Of a DNA stretch of 64,000 nucleotides, positions 1 to 11,432 are shown piece by piece. The translations under genes and the position numbers were made by a program. How positions within the stretch are numbered: position 1 is the first letter of the stretch; the number at the start of each line of letters is the position of its first letter. The notes beneath the pieces are model-generated. The model did not search any database. It saw only the letters and a program-made list of their open reading frames with translations, and was not told where the DNA came from. Origin of the DNA: Ilex aquifolium (lineage: Eukaryota > Streptophyta > Magnoliopsida > Aquifoliales > Aquifoliaceae). The stretch lies in contig OX637391.1 in the NCBI GenBank assembly GCA_951799425.1, positions 22,926,551 through 22,990,550 on the forward strand, read 5' to 3'.

Positions 1-1229
1 TGTTCTTGACATATTGAACATCATGTGGTATGCAATGGGACATAGCATTGCATGTGCACGGAAGCATTGCATTACATGGGTGTGTGCATGGTTGATGTCA
101 ACACCACACTTGGTGATTGACGGTATGGCTTGGGAAAAGTTGGGTCAAAGACCTAGCTAAGCCGCTTAATTGCATGATAAATTGGGTCGGGATGAGCAAG
201 AAGAGTCATGACGACCTCTCGGGTGAAAGACCCGGTGATTTGGAGGGTGCACTCCGTTGGTATAAGAGTCCATAAAGTGTACGGGTGTGGAAGACCATTG
301 GTTAAGTCCATAAAGAAGTCTGATCCCAAGAATGACCCTAGTTTTGAAAATGTCATGTGATGTAAACATAAATGACGGAATGAAACACTTTGACATTGCA
401 TCGTGTAGTAGGAGTCGGAGAGGACTCGGGTTGAATTGCATGAGTGGGTGTCATCTCATTTCATGGCATGGTAGTATTGCATTCCAACTTAGAATGCATG
501 TTCTTATGAGAAATGGTTGTTTGCAAATGAATGTTGCATGAGCATGAGCATTTAGGGGGAGAGTAGCCCTTGTAGGATTTACTCTACTGGGCATTGGCTC
601 ACCCTATACGGGAAACATTTCAGGTGTGGGGTTTGCACCGGCGGATGGCTCACTTGGAGAGCATCAAGCATGAAGGGGGCCGGCTTGTGGCCTTAGCTAG
701 AGTTTTTGTAAAAACTTTTGTATAAATTCCATTTTGATGTGTAAATTATGGAATTAATTGTAATGGAACTTGTATAAGTTATGTATTATATGGAAAATCT
801 CATTAAACATGTGTTGGATGAGTTTTGGGAGGTTTGGAATGGCTTGGAAACGAAAAACAGGTAAAAAGAGGAATTCGGGGCCAGGCGTATCGGTATGCGT
901 ACCGGTACGATCAGGTCCAGAGGTCGTAGCGTATCGGTACGCTCACCAAACTTCAGAATTTTTTTTATTTTCTTTTTCTTTTGCCAAGTTCTTGGGCTAT
1001 GTTTTCCTCCCTCCTAATGTTACAAATGGATAATAAGGGGATACCAATGGTGGTATATTGGGTCTCGGATGGGTCAACCAACCGAAAGAAATTGGACTTG
1101 TATTTTCTTTTATCTCGGTAAAGGGAATGTGGTGCCGCGGTGTCAGGTTAAGCGACATCCACGGGTATTTCCGCGGGTTGACGGGTTGTCAACGGTTAAT
1201 ACAGGACCTCCGAATTTTGGGGCGTCACA
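1..1229 (+). mobile_element. Chromovirus-type LTR, copy F, cut by the window edge
   Basis: The stretch ends in TTTTGGGGCGTCACA at 1229, the typical end of this LTR family. It is the reverse complement of the start of two other copies here (17023 and 23245, reading TGTGACRCCCCAAAA on the + strand). Shared internal landmarks include a block near 555-640 that reads like the reverse complement of 17545-17600. A GTACCGGTAC palindrome cluster lies at 885-942. It directly abuts gag of element D in the opposite orientation, so it is probably the end of a second insertion of the same family. Whether it is a solo LTR or the end of a full element cannot be seen. Confidence 0.75.
885..942. repeat. GTACCGGTAC palindrome cluster in LTR copy F
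   Basis: Three copies of a CGTAYCGGTAYG-like palindrome surround the spacer TCAGGTCCAGAGGTC, which relates by reverse complement to the CCTACTGGACC spacer in solo LTR E. Confidence 0.7.
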
Positions 1230-1912
1230 ACAACACCGCATTTCCAACCAATCAGTGTGCCCCACTGAAGACTGGGGCTGAGATGCCCCATAGCTTTGAG
1301 ATCCTTGCCTCTGAGGGCAATCCCGCTTCATATGCCCCGGTTGGTGGCAATGATAGCAAGTCCTTTGGCCTGCCTGGTTGGGAGGCCTCTAATTTCTCCC
1401 GCCTTGGGAGTATTGACCTTGGCCTTGGCCTTGATAGCCGCGGCCCTGCCCTTGATACCCCTGCGGAGCAGAAGTCCTCTGCTTATTCCCCGCACCAGAA
1501 AAAGAGGATTGACCCTCTTTCTTCCTGTCTTTAACACCCGCCTCCCGGATGTTTCGTGCATCATCCACTTCTCTCTCAATGGCCATAGCTGTCTGGACCA
1601 TCAAGTCCAAGTCTTGCAGGAGAAGACCCACAATTTTGCCCCGGATGGACAACTTCAGACCATCCTCAAACTTCCTCACTTTGGCCATGTATGTGGCCAC
1701 ATAATCATCTGCGAAACGGGCTAATTCTGTGAACTTAGCCACGTATTCGAGCACCGTCATAGTCTCCTGCCTCAATTCTAAGAACTCCTTGGCCTTTGCA
1801 TGTCGAGCAGCCACTGGGAAGTACTTACCCATAAAGAGTTCCTTGAACTCTGCCCAAGTCATTACCTCCAAGTTCTTGGAGTCTCTAACCCAATCCCACC
1901 ATACTTGGGATT
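1230..1912 (-). pseudogene. Element D gag, C-terminal part (chromovirus)
   Basis: Read on the minus strand this is the capsid-like half of a Ty3/gypsy Gag: the conserved run SQVWWDWVRDSKN, a FKELFMGKYFP block, then a glycine/glutamine-rich tail and a CCHC zinc knuckle (CYHCHQPGHMKRDC, CX2CX4HX4C) near 1310-1350. A TAG codon at 1389-1391 interrupts the frame between tail and knuckle. Element A is inserted at 1912/1913; the N-terminal part continues at 16295-16687 across the duplicated GGATT. The other end is cut by LTR copy F. It is decayed and cannot make a full Gag. Class by the gag sequence and the initiator-Met primer site of the same element: chromovirus, possibly Tekay/Del-like. Confidence 0.8.
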
Positions 1913-3618
1913 TGATTAGCACTCAAAAGTAGCATATTGTTACACTCTTTTTGGACTAATTATACTTTGATGGAGTTTAAATGATGATATTTTAGGTTCT
2001 AAAGTGAAGGAAAGTCCAAAGGCATCAAAGAAGTACATCTGAGGGACAAATGCCGAATTAACGCAAGACCAAGGGAGCAATGTCAGGAGAATGCAAAGAA
2101 TGAAGGACAAAGTGTAATAAAAGCAGGACAAAGTGTAATAAAAGCAGGACAAAGTGTAATAAAAGCATTTGAAAAATCAGCATTCAGCAACACCACCGTT
2201 CATTCTCCACTTGCCCACTTGCCCACTTGCCCAGCCTTCCTACGCCTATAAATAGGCTGCTCCTTCTGCATTTCAAGGAGAGATCGGAGGGTGGAATTGG
2301 TGGAAAAACCAAGAGAGGAACTAAGAGTTAGGAGAGATTTTAGAAGAGTTTTTAGAGAGCAAATTTTCTTTCATCTTTTGTAGCTTCCATTTCAATTCAT
2401 GTATTGAAGATTTTATGCTTATGTTCTTATGGTAAGAGTTCTTTCTTCTAATTGTCATTTCTTTATAGCTTTTATATTTACTTGCTTGTATAAATATAAT
2501 GGAAGGCTGAGCCTCCTCTTCTAATTGTCATTTCTTTATAGCTTTTATTATTTTCTTGCTTGTATAAATATAATGGAAGGCTGAGCCTCCTCTTCTAATT
2601 GTCATTTCTTTATAGCTTTTATTATTTTCTTTTATGTATTTTTATTTCTTGGTTGTGAATTAAACACCAAGTAGTTATTGTTTTCTTTTATGTATTTTTA
2701 TCTCTTGGTTGTGAATTAAACACCAAGTATTTATTGCTTTCTTTTAATTTAAGTATTGTTTTCTTTTACTTCCATTGTTGGAGCTTCCTTCTTCCCCTTA
2801 GAGGAGTGAAACTCTTCCACTTTTCTAGAGCTTTACCAAAGCCGTGAAGGGTGGAACGTGATTCACTTGTTCTTTGTCGAAGAACGACTCCTTGTTTAGA
2901 TATTTTACTTTAGAGTATTTTACTTTGTAACACCTTTTGGGGATGAGTACTATTCATCATTCTAGCTTTACCATAGCTATGAAGGGTGAGTAGTCCTCAT
3001 TCACTCTTTGGGAAGGGATGATAGATATGTAAAAGATTAATCCGGACATTATGTTTGTGTATCACCTTTATGCTTAAATGTTCTATACTCCACTTGATTT
3101 TTGGGTGATTGAATGCACCTAGCAAAGTAAAGGTACTTTGTATAATCAACGGATCTTTCTATGATAAATGGATGACTCCTACATGGAAAGATCCATTGAT
3201 TCAAGGCAAGTACCCTAACTAACTCTTCATGATAAAATTTCAATGTCCACCATTATTGCACTTCATTCCTATCTTCCGATTAATTTGCCGTTGACACGGG
3301 AGTTAATTGAGTTATAAAGCATAAACATAATGCACCGGATAATCAACTACATATTCTGATTCCCGAACCAAAGAGTGTTTGTTACATTTAATCATCTTAT
3401 ATTTTGTCTAGAAAAATACCCATTGGAAAGAATTTTACATTCTATCCAAAACTTCCCACAACTTCAAAATCATAATATTTCCAGTTACAAGTCTTTCTCA
3501 CTATTTACTTCAAAGAACACCAACCATAGTTCCCTGAGGATTCGACTCTGGACTCAAACCAGATTATTACTACAACTTGACCGCCTGCACTTGGGTGTAC
3601 ACATTTCGGATCAAGTCA
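1913..3618 (+). repeat. 5' LTR of element A
   Basis: It begins TGATTAGCAC and ends CAAGTCA. It contains three kinds of short tandem repeat: a 21-bp unit GGACAAAGTGTAATAAAAGC (about three copies, 2105-2166), a roughly 72-bp unit ending GGAAGGCTGAGCCTCC (about 2446-2620), and a roughly 56-bp unit containing GTGAATTAAACACCAAGTA (2 copies, about 2630-2745). No coding sequence is supported in it. Confidence 0.93.
2247..2254 (+). promoter_or_regulatory. TATA box of the element A LTR
   Basis: TATAAATA in the context GCCTATAAATAGGC is the only strong TATA box in the LTR and would place the transcript start near 2275-2285. An identical copy is at 14923-14930. Confidence 0.6.
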
Positions 3619-3624
3619 AGTTTT

Positions 3625-3642
3625 TGGCGCCGTCGCCGGGGA
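3625..3642 (+). other. Primer binding site, tRNA-Asp
   Basis: TGGCGCCGTCGCCGGGGA lies 6 bases after the 5' LTR. It matches the 3' end of plant tRNA-Asp with one mismatch (C at 3634, where elements B and C have T). A poly(A) run at about 3676-3696 follows in the leader. Confidence 0.85.
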
Positions 3643-3743
3643 ATCATAAAAGGTGCTCTTTTTAGAAAAAAGGTGAAAAAAAAAAAAAAAAAAAACCTCT
3701 CTTTTTGTTTATATTTTTGCCTTATTGTGAATAATTTTGTTTT

Positions 3744-6700
3744 ATGACTGACACCAATCGCCTCTTTCAAAATTTGCCTGCTGAATCTTCTGGGTCTGTA
3801 AATCAACTTGAACCACCTTCACCCAAATCAGAAGCCGATTCTTGTAACTTCAATATGGCAAATATTGACAGGCAGGGTGAAGATCATGTGAGAGAGGGGG
3901 AAGTACCCAACATTCGAACATTGCGGGATTACTTACATCCCACAAGGAATAGTGTCCCCTCTTGTTTTGTTTTTCCGGAGAATGCACCCCACTTCACTGT
4001 GAAGCCGGGGACAGTGCATTTATTGCCCGTGTTTCAGGGATTGGATACAGAAAATCCGTATCTGCATATCAAAGACTTCGAAGAAGTGTGTGGAACATTT
4101 CAAGACAATTCTGAATTGACAAAAATGAAATTATTTTCTTTCTCTTTGAGGGATAAAGCCAAACAATGGTTACATTCTTTAAAATCTCTTTCAATCCCTA
4201 ATTGGCAGGCTCTACAGAATGAATTTTTCAGAAAATTCTTTCCTCTGCACCGCACTAATGCACTCAAAAGACAAATCATGAATTTTTCGATCAAAGAAGG
4301 GGAAACTTTTTATCAAAGCTGGGAGAGATTCAAAGATCTTCTCCAATCTTGTCCACACCATGCTTTTGAAGATTGGACTTTGGTAGGATTTTTCTATGAC
4401 TCCTTGCCCACTAGGTTACGACAGTTTGTCGAAATGATGGCTCAAGGAGAGTTCATGGGAAAAAGTCCGGAGGAGGCATTCAATTTTTTTGATACCATAT
4501 CTGACAGTTCTCAAATGTGGGACTCAGCCTCTCCTACCACTGTAGAAGCCAAACCACCTACTTTCCAAGGGGGTAAGTATGTCTTGAGAGAAGATGATGA
4601 TCTTAGAGCAAAAATGTCCACTTTGTCTCGAAAGCTTGAAGCTTTAGAGATGAAAAAGATCCATCAAGTTGATGTTGTCCCTCCCACAGAACAAGTATGT
4701 GGGATTTGTGCGCTAACAGGGCATCCTACTGGGGAATGCCCGACCATTCCGGCATTCAAAGAAGTTTTGTTGGAACAAACAAATGTCATTTCCAATTTCA
4801 ACAAGCCTTACTCCAACCCATACTCTGAAACATACAATCCAGGGTGGCGGAACCACCCAAATTTCAGTTGGAGAAACACACAACCAACCCCCATGAATCA
4901 GCAACAAAGTCCACAACAACCACCTCAAGGACCTCCACAATATCCTCATCAACAAGGACCTCCACAATATCCTCATCAACAAGGGCCACCACAACCACCT
5001 CAAGGACCTCCACAATATCCTCCATATCAACCACCACACAAAAGGAACCTTGAAGATACATTGAATCAATTCATGCAAACCCAAATGAGCTATAACAATA
5101 GTTCTACTCAGGCTTTTATTGATTTCAAGGCCCAGACCACACAATCTTTTGAGGATCTCAAAGGCCACATTCAAAAGCTGACCCAGTCCATGAGCACACA
5201 TGAGAAGGGAAAATTTCCTGCCCAACCAAAGCCTCCACAAGGCCAATTTCAGGTGGGAAATCCATCAACTATGGAAACTCCACAAGACCAAGCCAAAACT
5301 GTCACCACATTGAGAAGTGGCAAAAAGATTGACAAGTCCATCAGAAACATGCTAATTCCAGACCCAAAACCAGACTCAATTCCAGCCAACCCATTAAGTG
5401 AGCCAGAACTTGAAAAAAAAAATGACTGTGATCCCATGATTGAACAAGAACCAGAGCCATCAAGGGAAGAAGAACCATCGTGTTCTATTCCTGCTCCTTT
5501 CCCTCATAGACTCAAGAGCATACAGAAAGCAAACAATCAGTCTGAAATTTACGAGCTTTTCAAGCAAGTAAAAATCAACATCCCACTTCTGGATGCAATC
5601 CAACAGGTTCCAGCTTATGCCAAGTTTCTAAAAGACTTGTGCACAGTCAAAAGAAGCCAAAATGTTCAAAAAAGAGCCTTCCTCACAGAGCAAGCCAGTG
5701 CCCTACTTCAACACAAAATCCCTTCAAAGTGCGAAGATCCAGGGTGTCCCACTGTGTCATGTGTCATTGGAAATTTCAAAATTGAGCAAGCATTGTTAGA
5801 CCTTGGAGCTAGTGTCAACTTGCTTCCTTTCTCTGTCTACCAGCAGTTGGGTTTAGGTGAACTGAAACCCACTTGCACCACACTCCAATTGGCAGATAGA
5901 TCTGTAAAAATTCCTAGGGGTATTGTTGAAGATGTACTTGTCCAAGTGGATAATTTTGTCTTCCCTGTAGACTTCATTGTTCTAGATACTCATCCAGAAG
6001 TTCATTCAGAAACTCCAATTCCTGTCATTCTTGGTCGACCTTTTCTAGCAACCTCCAATGCACTAATCAATTGCAGGAATGGTATTATGAAATTGACTTT
6101 TGGGGATATGACTCTCGAAATGAACGTCTTTGACATTGCAAAACACCCAAGAGAGTACGAGGAGGTAGGAGAAATAAATTCCATTGAGTCATTAATACAA
6201 GCACATCTGAATGACTCATTCTGTGAGGATCTTAGTGAATCAACTTTGTCAAAATCTGACTCATCTGACTCTCTGGAACAAAACTCCATTGAGTGTCCTA
6301 CCTTCAATGTGGGGACATGGGCTCCTAAATTTGAAGAAATTTCATCAAGTGGTACAAAACCACTATCTTCAAGTGACAGGCCACCAAAGCCTGAACTGAA
6401 ACCGCTCCCATCTGATCTCAAGTATGCATTTTTAGGTGAGGATAAATCTTATCCAGTGGTAATTTCTTCAAAAATCACAGACTTGCAAGAAGCTCAATTA
6501 ATTGAAGTTCTTAAAAGTCATAAAAGCACCATTGGGTGGACCATCGCTGATTTGAAAGGTATAAGCCCGTTAATTTGTAATCATGCCATATACCTTGAAG
6601 AGGACTCAAAACCCTCTCGTCAAATGCAGCGACGATTGAATCCTCACATGAAAGAGGTTGTGAGACTGGAAGTGCTCAAACTCCTGGATGCAGGGATAAT

Positions 6701-9371
6701 TTTTCCGATCTCCGATAGCAAATGGGTTAGTCCAACCCAAGTTGTACCAAAGAAATCTGGAGTCACAGTAGTCAAAAATGATGCAAATGAACTCGTGCCA
6801 ACACGAGTCGTCACAGGATGGCGAATGTGCATTGACTATCGAAAACTCAATCTGGTGACTAGAAAAGACCATTTTCCTCTTCCCTTCCTTGACCAAGTCC
6901 TCGAGAGAATAGCAGGCCATGAATTTTACTGTTTCCTAGATGGGTATTCCGGATACAATCAAATTGAGATAGCTCTGAATGACCAAGAAAAGACCACATT
7001 CACATGTCCATTTGGCACCTTTGCATTCAAAAGGATGCCATTCGGACTTTGTAACGCTCCTGCAACATTTCAAAGATGTATGCTGAGCTTGTTCAGTGAC
7101 ATGGTCGAAAATTTTTTGGAAATCTTCATGGATGATTTCTCGGTATATGGTGACTCATTTGATTTGTGTCTAGCTAACCTAGAAAAAGTTTTGATAAGAT
7201 GCAAAGAGGCAAATCTGGTGCTTAACTGGGAGAAATGTCATTTCATGGTGAATCAAGGCATTGTCTTGGGTCACATTGTGTCGTCTGAAGGCATGAAAGT
7301 TGATAAAGCAAAAATTGATTTGATAAGGAATCTTCCTGCTCCTAGGGTTGTGAAGGATGTTCGATCATTCTTAGGTCATGCAGGATTCTACAGAAGGTTC
7401 ATAAAAGACTTCAGCACCATAGCAAAACCTATGTGTCATCTTTTGAGTCAGGACGTCATTTTCGACTGGAATGAAGCGTGCCAAAAATCCTTTGACAAAC
7501 TCAAAGGCATGTTAATTTCTGCCCCAATAATGCAACCTCCTGACTGGACTCTACCCTTTGAATTGATGTGTGATGCTAGTGACTATGCTGTAGGTGCTGT
7601 TTTGGGACAAAGAAAAGATAAGAAGCCACATGTGATTTACTATGCAAGTAAAACTTTAAATGATGCCCAAATGAATTACTCAACAACTGAAAAGGAATTA
7701 CTTGCTGTAGTATTTGCATTGGAAAAATTTCGATCTTATCTTGTTGGTTCTTCTGTTACTGTATTTACTGACCATGCAGCACTGAAATTTTTGCTTACAA
7801 AAAAAGATGCCAAACCAAGGCTCTTGAGATGGATCCTTTTGCTCCAAGAATTTGATTTAGTCATTAAGGACAAAAAGGGTGTGGAAAATGTGGTGGCAGA
7901 TCATCTGTCAAGATTAACTTATGAATTTCATGAGGATGGACTGCCAATCAATGAAAAATTCCCTGATGAACAACTATTCAGGATTGATGAGACCCCATGG
8001 TACGCTGATATTGCTAATTTCCTTGCTACCGGAACACTTCCTCCATTTTTCACTCCCATGGACAAAAAGAAGTTTCTGAGGGAGGTCCGCAATTTCTTTT
8101 GGGAAGATCCCTACGTATTCAAGTACTGTAAGGATCAGATCATAAGACGTTGCATCCCCGCTCAGGAAAGTAGACAGGTAATAACATTTTGTCATTCAGA
8201 AGCATGCGGTGGTCATTTTTCATCTCGAAAAACCGCTGCAAAAATCTTGCAGTGTGGATTTTACTGGCCCACACTTTTCCAAGATGTCCATGCTTTTTGC
8301 GTAACTTGCGATAGATGTCAAAGGTTGGGAAACATTTCAAAAAGAAACATGATGCCCTTAAACCCAATTTTGGTGATCGAAATTTTTGACTGTTGGGGTA
8401 TCGATTTTATGGGACCATTTCCCCCCTCCTTTGGCTATCTATACATTTTAGTAGCCGTAGACTATGTATCCAAATGGGTTGAAGCAATTCCATGCCGAAA
8501 TAATGATCATCAAACAGTGATCAAGTTTTTAAAAGAAAATATTTTATCTCGGTTTGGAATTCCAAAATCCATTATAAGTGATGGGGGTTCTCATTTTTGC
8601 AATCGTCCCTTCTGGAATTTAATGAAAAAATACTTGATTTTTCACAAAATTGCAACCCCTTATCATCCACAGACCAGTGGACAAGCTGAGTTAGCTAATC
8701 GGGAGATCAAATTAATTTTGGAAAAAACGGTGAACCCAGATCGCAAAGATTGGTCATTAAGACTAACTGATGCGCTCTGGGCATACCGAACTGCTTTTAA
8801 AACAATTTTGGGCATGTCTCCCTATCGATTAGTCTATGGAAAGCCATGTCACTTGCCTGTGGAATTGGAACATAGGGCATACTGGGCTATTAAAGCAATG
8901 AATTTTGACTTAGACAAGGCTGGACTGTCACGGAAGCTTCAGATTAATGAATTGGAGGAATTGAGAAATGAAGCATATGAAAATGCTAAGATTGCAAAAA
9001 CCAGGATGAAAATTTTTCATGACAAGAACATAGTGCGAAAATCTTTTGAACCTGATCAAAAGGTTCTACTTTTCAATTCGAGACTTCGCCTATTTCCTGG
9101 TAAGTTGAAATCAAAATGGACTGGACCATACATTGTTAAAAAGGTATTTGAACATGGGGCAGTGGAAGTGGAGAACCCATCAAACGGTAACATTTTTACC
9201 GTCAATGGTCAGAGATTAAAACCCTTTGTGGAGAATTTTGTCCAAAATGTGGAGACCATTTTTTTTATGGATCCAGAAAGTATCTCCGGAAATCACTCCG
9301 GAGATTACGCTTGCCGACACAAAAAAGGGTCGGGTCAGTCAGACACCCGACACGATGGACTGCCTTTATAA
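3744..9371 (+). CDS. gag-pol: Element A Gag-Pol polyprotein (intact, 1875 aa)
   Basis: One open frame encodes the whole particle and replication machinery. The Retrotrans_gag region lies around residues 110-260. A zinc knuckle [14 protein letters not shown] (CX2CX4HX4C) is near 319-332, a Pro/Gln-rich repeat near 390-430 and the Athila-typical TTLRSGK near 520. The aspartic protease motif [12 protein letters not shown] is near 684 and its partner ILGRPF follows. Reverse transcriptase has FMDDFS near 1127, and RNase H starts near 1276 (CDASDYAVG). Integrase has its HHCC finger near 1483-1525 and DD35E acidic residues near 1552, 1612 and 1648. All catalytic residues look present. The first ATG after the primer site is used. 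The stop codon lies inside a TATA-like box (9365-9373). B and C encode the same protein type but broken. Confidence 0.93.
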   Translation: MTDTNRLFQNLPAESSGSVNQLEPPSPKSEADSCNFNMANIDRQGEDHVREGEVPNIRTLRDYLHPTRNSVPSCFVFPENAPHFTVKPGTVHLLPVFQGLDTENPYLHIKDFEEVCGTFQDNSELTKMKLFSFSLRDKAKQWLHSLKSLSIPNWQALQNEFFRKFFPLHRTNALKRQIMNFSIKEGETFYQSWERFKDLLQSCPHHAFEDWTLVGFFYDSLPTRLRQFVEMMAQGEFMGKSPEEAFNFFDTISDSSQMWDSASPTTVEAKPPTFQGGKYVLREDDDLRAKMSTLSRKLEALEMKKIHQVDVVPPTEQVCGICALTGHPTGECPTIPAFKEVLLEQTNVISNFNKPYSNPYSETYNPGWRNHPNFSWRNTQPTPMNQQQSPQQPPQGPPQYPHQQGPPQYPHQQGPPQPPQGPPQYPPYQPPHKRNLEDTLNQFMQTQMSYNNSSTQAFIDFKAQTTQSFEDLKGHIQKLTQSMSTHEKGKFPAQPKPPQGQFQVGNPSTMETPQDQAKTVTTLRSGKKIDKSIRNMLIPDPKPDSIPANPLSEPELEKKNDCDPMIEQEPEPSREEEPSCSIPAPFPHRLKSIQKANNQSEIYELFKQVKINIPLLDAIQQVPAYAKFLKDLCTVKRSQNVQKRAFLTEQASALLQHKIPSKCEDPGCPTVSCVIGNFKIEQALLDLGASVNLLPFSVYQQLGLGELKPTCTTLQLADRSVKIPRGIVEDVLVQVDNFVFPVDFIVLDTHPEVHSETPIPVILGRPFLATSNALINCRNGIMKLTFGDMTLEMNVFDIAKHPREYEEVGEINSIESLIQAHLNDSFCEDLSESTLSKSDSSDSLEQNSIECPTFNVGTWAPKFEEISSSGTKPLSSSDRPPKPELKPLPSDLKYAFLGEDKSYPVVISSKITDLQEAQLIEVLKSHKSTIGWTIADLKGISPLICNHAIYLEEDSKPSRQMQRRLNPHMKEVVRLEVLKLLDAGIIFPISDSKWVSPTQVVPKKSGVTVVKNDANELVPTRVVTGWRMCIDYRKLNLVTRKDHFPLPFLDQVLERIAGHEFYCFLDGYSGYNQIEIALNDQEKTTFTCPFGTFAFKRMPFGLCNAPATFQRCMLSLFSDMVENFLEIFMDDFSVYGDSFDLCLANLEKVLIRCKEANLVLNWEKCHFMVNQGIVLGHIVSSEGMKVDKAKIDLIRNLPAPRVVKDVRSFLGHAGFYRRFIKDFSTIAKPMCHLLSQDVIFDWNEACQKSFDKLKGMLISAPIMQPPDWTLPFELMCDASDYAVGAVLGQRKDKKPHVIYYASKTLNDAQMNYSTTEKELLAVVFALEKFRSYLVGSSVTVFTDHAALKFLLTKKDAKPRLLRWILLLQEFDLVIKDKKGVENVVADHLSRLTYEFHEDGLPINEKFPDEQLFRIDETPWYADIANFLATGTLPPFFTPMDKKKFLREVRNFFWEDPYVFKYCKDQIIRRCIPAQESRQVITFCHSEACGGHFSSRKTAAKILQCGFYWPTLFQDVHAFCVTCDRCQRLGNISKRNMMPLNPILVIEIFDCWGIDFMGPFPPSFGYLYILVAVDYVSKWVEAIPCRNNDHQTVIKFLKENILSRFGIPKSIISDGGSHFCNRPFWNLMKKYLIFHKIATPYHPQTSGQAELANREIKLILEKTVNPDRKDWSLRLTDALWAYRTAFKTILGMSPYRLVYGKPCHLPVELEHRAYWAIKAMNFDLDKAGLSRKLQINELEELRNEAYENAKIAKTRMKIFHDKNIVRKSFEPDQKVLLFNSRLRLFPGKLKSKWTGPYIVKKVFEHGAVEVENPSNGNIFTVNGQRLKPFVENFVQNVETIFFMDPESISGNHSGDYACRHKKGSGQSDTRHDGLPL

Positions 9372-9373
9372 GG
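9365..9373 (+). promoter_or_regulatory. TATA-like box and pyrimidine-rich leader of cargo module 1
   Basis: TTTATAAGG in the context TGCCTTTATAAGGCTCCC overlaps the gag-pol stop codon and resembles the LTR promoter context. About 130 bases of T/C-rich sequence follow (about 9385-9480), then the ATG of the membrane microprotein. Module 2 has a parallel arrangement at 11433. Promoter activity is inferred from this parallel only. Confidence 0.4.
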
Positions 9374-9520
9374 CTCCCATCGCTTTTTTTTTCTTTTTTT
9401 TCTTTTCCTCACCACACCTTTACTCTTTTCTTTTCTTTTTCTTCTTCTGCTTCTTCTCTTTTCTTCTTCTTCTCCACTGCATCTGGTCTTCTGTACCACG
9501 ATCCAACCCATAACAGTACC

Positions 9521-9667
9521 ATGTCTGCATTTTTCGATGACCCTATCCTCCTTCTCATGATCTACATTTGTTTGTATTATTTACTTATGGCTGTTCTTCT
9601 TCGGGCCGCACTGATGATCAAGGGTTTTTGTCCCAATGAAAACCCAGACCACCCCAAAGATGCTTAA
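9521..9667 (+). CDS. Single-helix membrane microprotein, module 1 (48 aa)
   Basis: I do not recognise a named family. The 48-residue product has an acidic N-terminus containing DDP (residues 6-8), one strongly hydrophobic helix (about residues 9-32, with ICLYYLL) and a polar tail with NPDHP. A second ORF at 11594-11725 shares DDP, ICLY and NPD-P in the same order, so the two are diverged duplicates. The ATG at 9521 is preferred over longer upstream readings of the same frame because homology to the second copy starts here. A pyrimidine tract followed by TAG (about 9674-9690), like a 3' splice site, follows the stop, as in module 2. Small membrane proteins of plant RNA viruses are a conceivable source, but no motif supports a specific one. 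Confidence 0.55.
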   Translation: MSAFFDDPILLLMIYICLYYLLMAVLLRAALMIKGFCPNENPDHPKDA

Positions 9668-9780
9668 TCTCTGTTTTTTTTTGGTATAGGTCATCGGCGA
9701 TTGAACAGATCTCCACAGTTAACTGCGTATTCAAGCTCTACAAACCGAAAAACTCGAAACATTGGGGACAATGTTCAGTC

Positions 9781-9794
9781 TAGGTTGGGGGGTG
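9781..9794 (+). other. Internal polypurine-tract copy in element A
   Basis: TAGGTTGGGGGGTG is identical to the 14 bases directly before the 3' LTR (14575-14588) but lies 4.8 kb further upstream. B and C carry the equivalent sequence just after pol. Confidence 0.6.
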
Positions 9795-9988
9795 AGATCT
9801 ACAGTTTACAATAGTTGATCTGCAGTTTACAGTAGTTGATCTGCGCAGGTTGAACCCGTAAAATTTTCTGTAAATTTTTTTTGTTTTTATTGTTGTATCT
9901 GTTCATATTATGTACCTTGTATTAATGATAATATCTGTGGGTCAGTTTTGATCGTCTTTGTGACTGGAAGACGTAAAAGAACCAGATA

Positions 9989-10420
9989 ATGGGTCATAGA
10001 GTAGCAATCATGGATGTAAATCTTTTTTGGTTTAGTCTAGGAGTCCTACGTACTTTTCCATCTGATGTACATACCATGATCATGAGAAAAGCAAGATTAG
10101 TAAGGAAGGCTGAAATCAAAGAAAAACAAGCGAAACCCCTCTGTGGCCGAAGCAGTTATTCTAAACGTCGTCGTGCTACACGACTTGGTGCCTGTAAACA
10201 GTGTGGCAGATACTTTCATGAGAAAAGATACAACAAATGTTCTGAACCAATTTCCGGTCGCGCAACCGATCGATTAAACTGGATAAAACATGGGCTGAGT
10301 AAGGATTACCCTGATACGCCATGCTATTCCGGTACTGTGCTTAACCGATTTGTGAGAGAGGAAGTTGGGAGAGTTACTAGTTGTCCATTTTACACAGATA
10401 CGGAGGGGGAATCGGATTGA
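9989..10420 (+). CDS. Basic zinc-finger protein, carlavirus NABP-like, module 1 (143 aa)
   Basis: The protein has a hydrophobic N-terminal stretch (LFWFSLGVL, residues 12-20) and FPSDV (23-27). A Lys/Arg-rich region and the arginine patch SYSKRRRATRLGAC lead into a finger with Cys69, Cys72, His77 and Cys84 (CX2CX4HX6C). ISGRATDRLNW and GLSKDYPDTP follow, then an acidic end. The arrangement of GRS-Y, an arginine run, LG-C-x2-C and a further Cys resembles the cysteine-rich nucleic-acid-binding proteins of carlavirus-type plant RNA viruses; that is my recollection of the family, not a search. Residue-for-residue it is colinear with the ORF at 12268-12693 (about 90 of the first 130 positions identical by hand count). 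Likely role, inferred: RNA/DNA binding, possibly silencing suppression or transcription control. Confidence 0.65.
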   Translation: MGHRVAIMDVNLFWFSLGVLRTFPSDVHTMIMRKARLVRKAEIKEKQAKPLCGRSSYSKRRRATRLGACKQCGRYFHEKRYNKCSEPISGRATDRLNWIKHGLSKDYPDTPCYSGTVLNRFVREEVGRVTSCPFYTDTEGESD

Positions 10421-10845
10421 CCTCTGTGGAAAAGTGTACTGAGGTTGGGAATGAAAGCTGAAGGTCCGAGTCTGTAAATTTTATTTTATTTTATTTTATT
10501 TTATTTTTTTTTTTATGTTCTGTACAAACTCTTTTGGCTTAAGAATGTTTATTTTGATTCCTTTTAGGATGCATAAAAAAAAAAAAAAAAAAAAAAAGGG
10601 GTTGGAATATATAATAAGTAAAATAGAGAGGTTGAAATATATAATAAGTAAAATAAAGGGGTTAGTAGTGTAAAATCTGAAATTTTATATTCATTCGGTT
10701 TAGTGAATTGAGAATAATTACAACTTTATTGAAAAAAATTTTAATAACACCCCTTTCTTTTGAATAATAAACACTTTATATTTTTTTTCTTTCTTGTGTT
10801 ACACTTTGTACCCCTACAAATTTTGGGATTTTTGGTGAATTAAGG
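10421..10845 (+). other. AT-rich spacer with (TTTTA)n and poly(A)
   Basis: It holds a TTTTA microsatellite near 10478-10510, a 23-base A run near 10577-10598, and two near copies of GAATATATAATAAGTAAAAT (about 10607-10660). No coding sequence is seen. Confidence 0.6.
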
Positions 10846-11160
10846 AATTTCGGAGACGAAATTCTTTTGAGGAGGGTAGATTGTGAGATCCCAAATTTTT
10901 GAAATTTTTGACAATAGTTTAAGTATATATATTATGAGTTTTGATGGGAAAGTATAAGGAATAGTTAAGTTTTGTGGTTGATATATATAATAAGTGAAAT
11001 ATAGGGGAGCAAAGTATAACTATTTTAACTTTTATGATAATTGAGTCTTCAGCCACGTGAAGACTGGCAAAAAAAAAAAAAAAAGTCAAAAGTAGGCAGC
11101 CGTTCATTCATTACATTTTAGAAAATGTGGGTGTGTGCAATTAATGGTATAAAATTTAGT
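10846..11160 (+). mobile_element. Chromovirus pol-end/LTR-start fragment inside element A
   Basis: AATTTCGGAGACGAAATTC followed by TTTTGAGGAGGGTAGA and then TGTGAGATCCC (10882) is the characteristic junction of a chromovirus pol end, its polypurine tract and an LTR start. Roughly 280 bases of LTR-like sequence follow. It lies between the two cargo modules. No far boundary or target duplication could be defined. Confidence 0.55.
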
Positions 11161-11164
11161 GTGT

Positions 11165-11400
11165 GTCTGGTTCTTTGTTGGAACCGTGAGTGAAGTACAG
11201 TTGCTTTTATTTATTAAATGTTATTTTTAATGCATGTCACTTTATTTTGTTGTATAATTTTGTTGTTCCTAGTTTCAGATATCGGTGCATGGGTCAAAGC
11301 TCAAGTGCGAGGTGTTCTCTTACCCTACTCATTTTTATTACTATGCACCATTATTGCGCCTGCTGCCATTATTGCGCCTGCCGACACTGCCGAAAGTAAA
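11165..11400 (+). other. Sequence matching the post-pol leader of elements B and C
   Basis: Blocks such as CATGTCACTT, a T-rich tract and GTGCGAGGTGTTCTCTTACCC match element C at about 60655-60830, where they directly follow the pol stop. In A they lie 1.8 kb after pol, so module 1 plus the chromovirus fragment look inserted before them. An ORF beginning at 11218 encodes a short hydrophobic peptide, but its frame is not conserved with B/C. Confidence 0.5.
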
Positions 11401-11432
11401 GTTAAAAAAAAAAAAAAAAATCTGAGGAATGC

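Noticed and set aside
1058..1534. 158-codon + strand frame
   Set aside because: It is a shadow of the minus-strand gag of element D plus the LTR end.
9521..9667. Microprotein as a viral triple-gene-block membrane protein
   Set aside because: Size and a single helix fit loosely, but no diagnostic motif was visible, so no family is assigned.
10577..10598. Poly(A) run as the tail of a processed pseudogene or LINE
   Set aside because: No coding sequence or target duplication ends there; A runs are frequent throughout element A.
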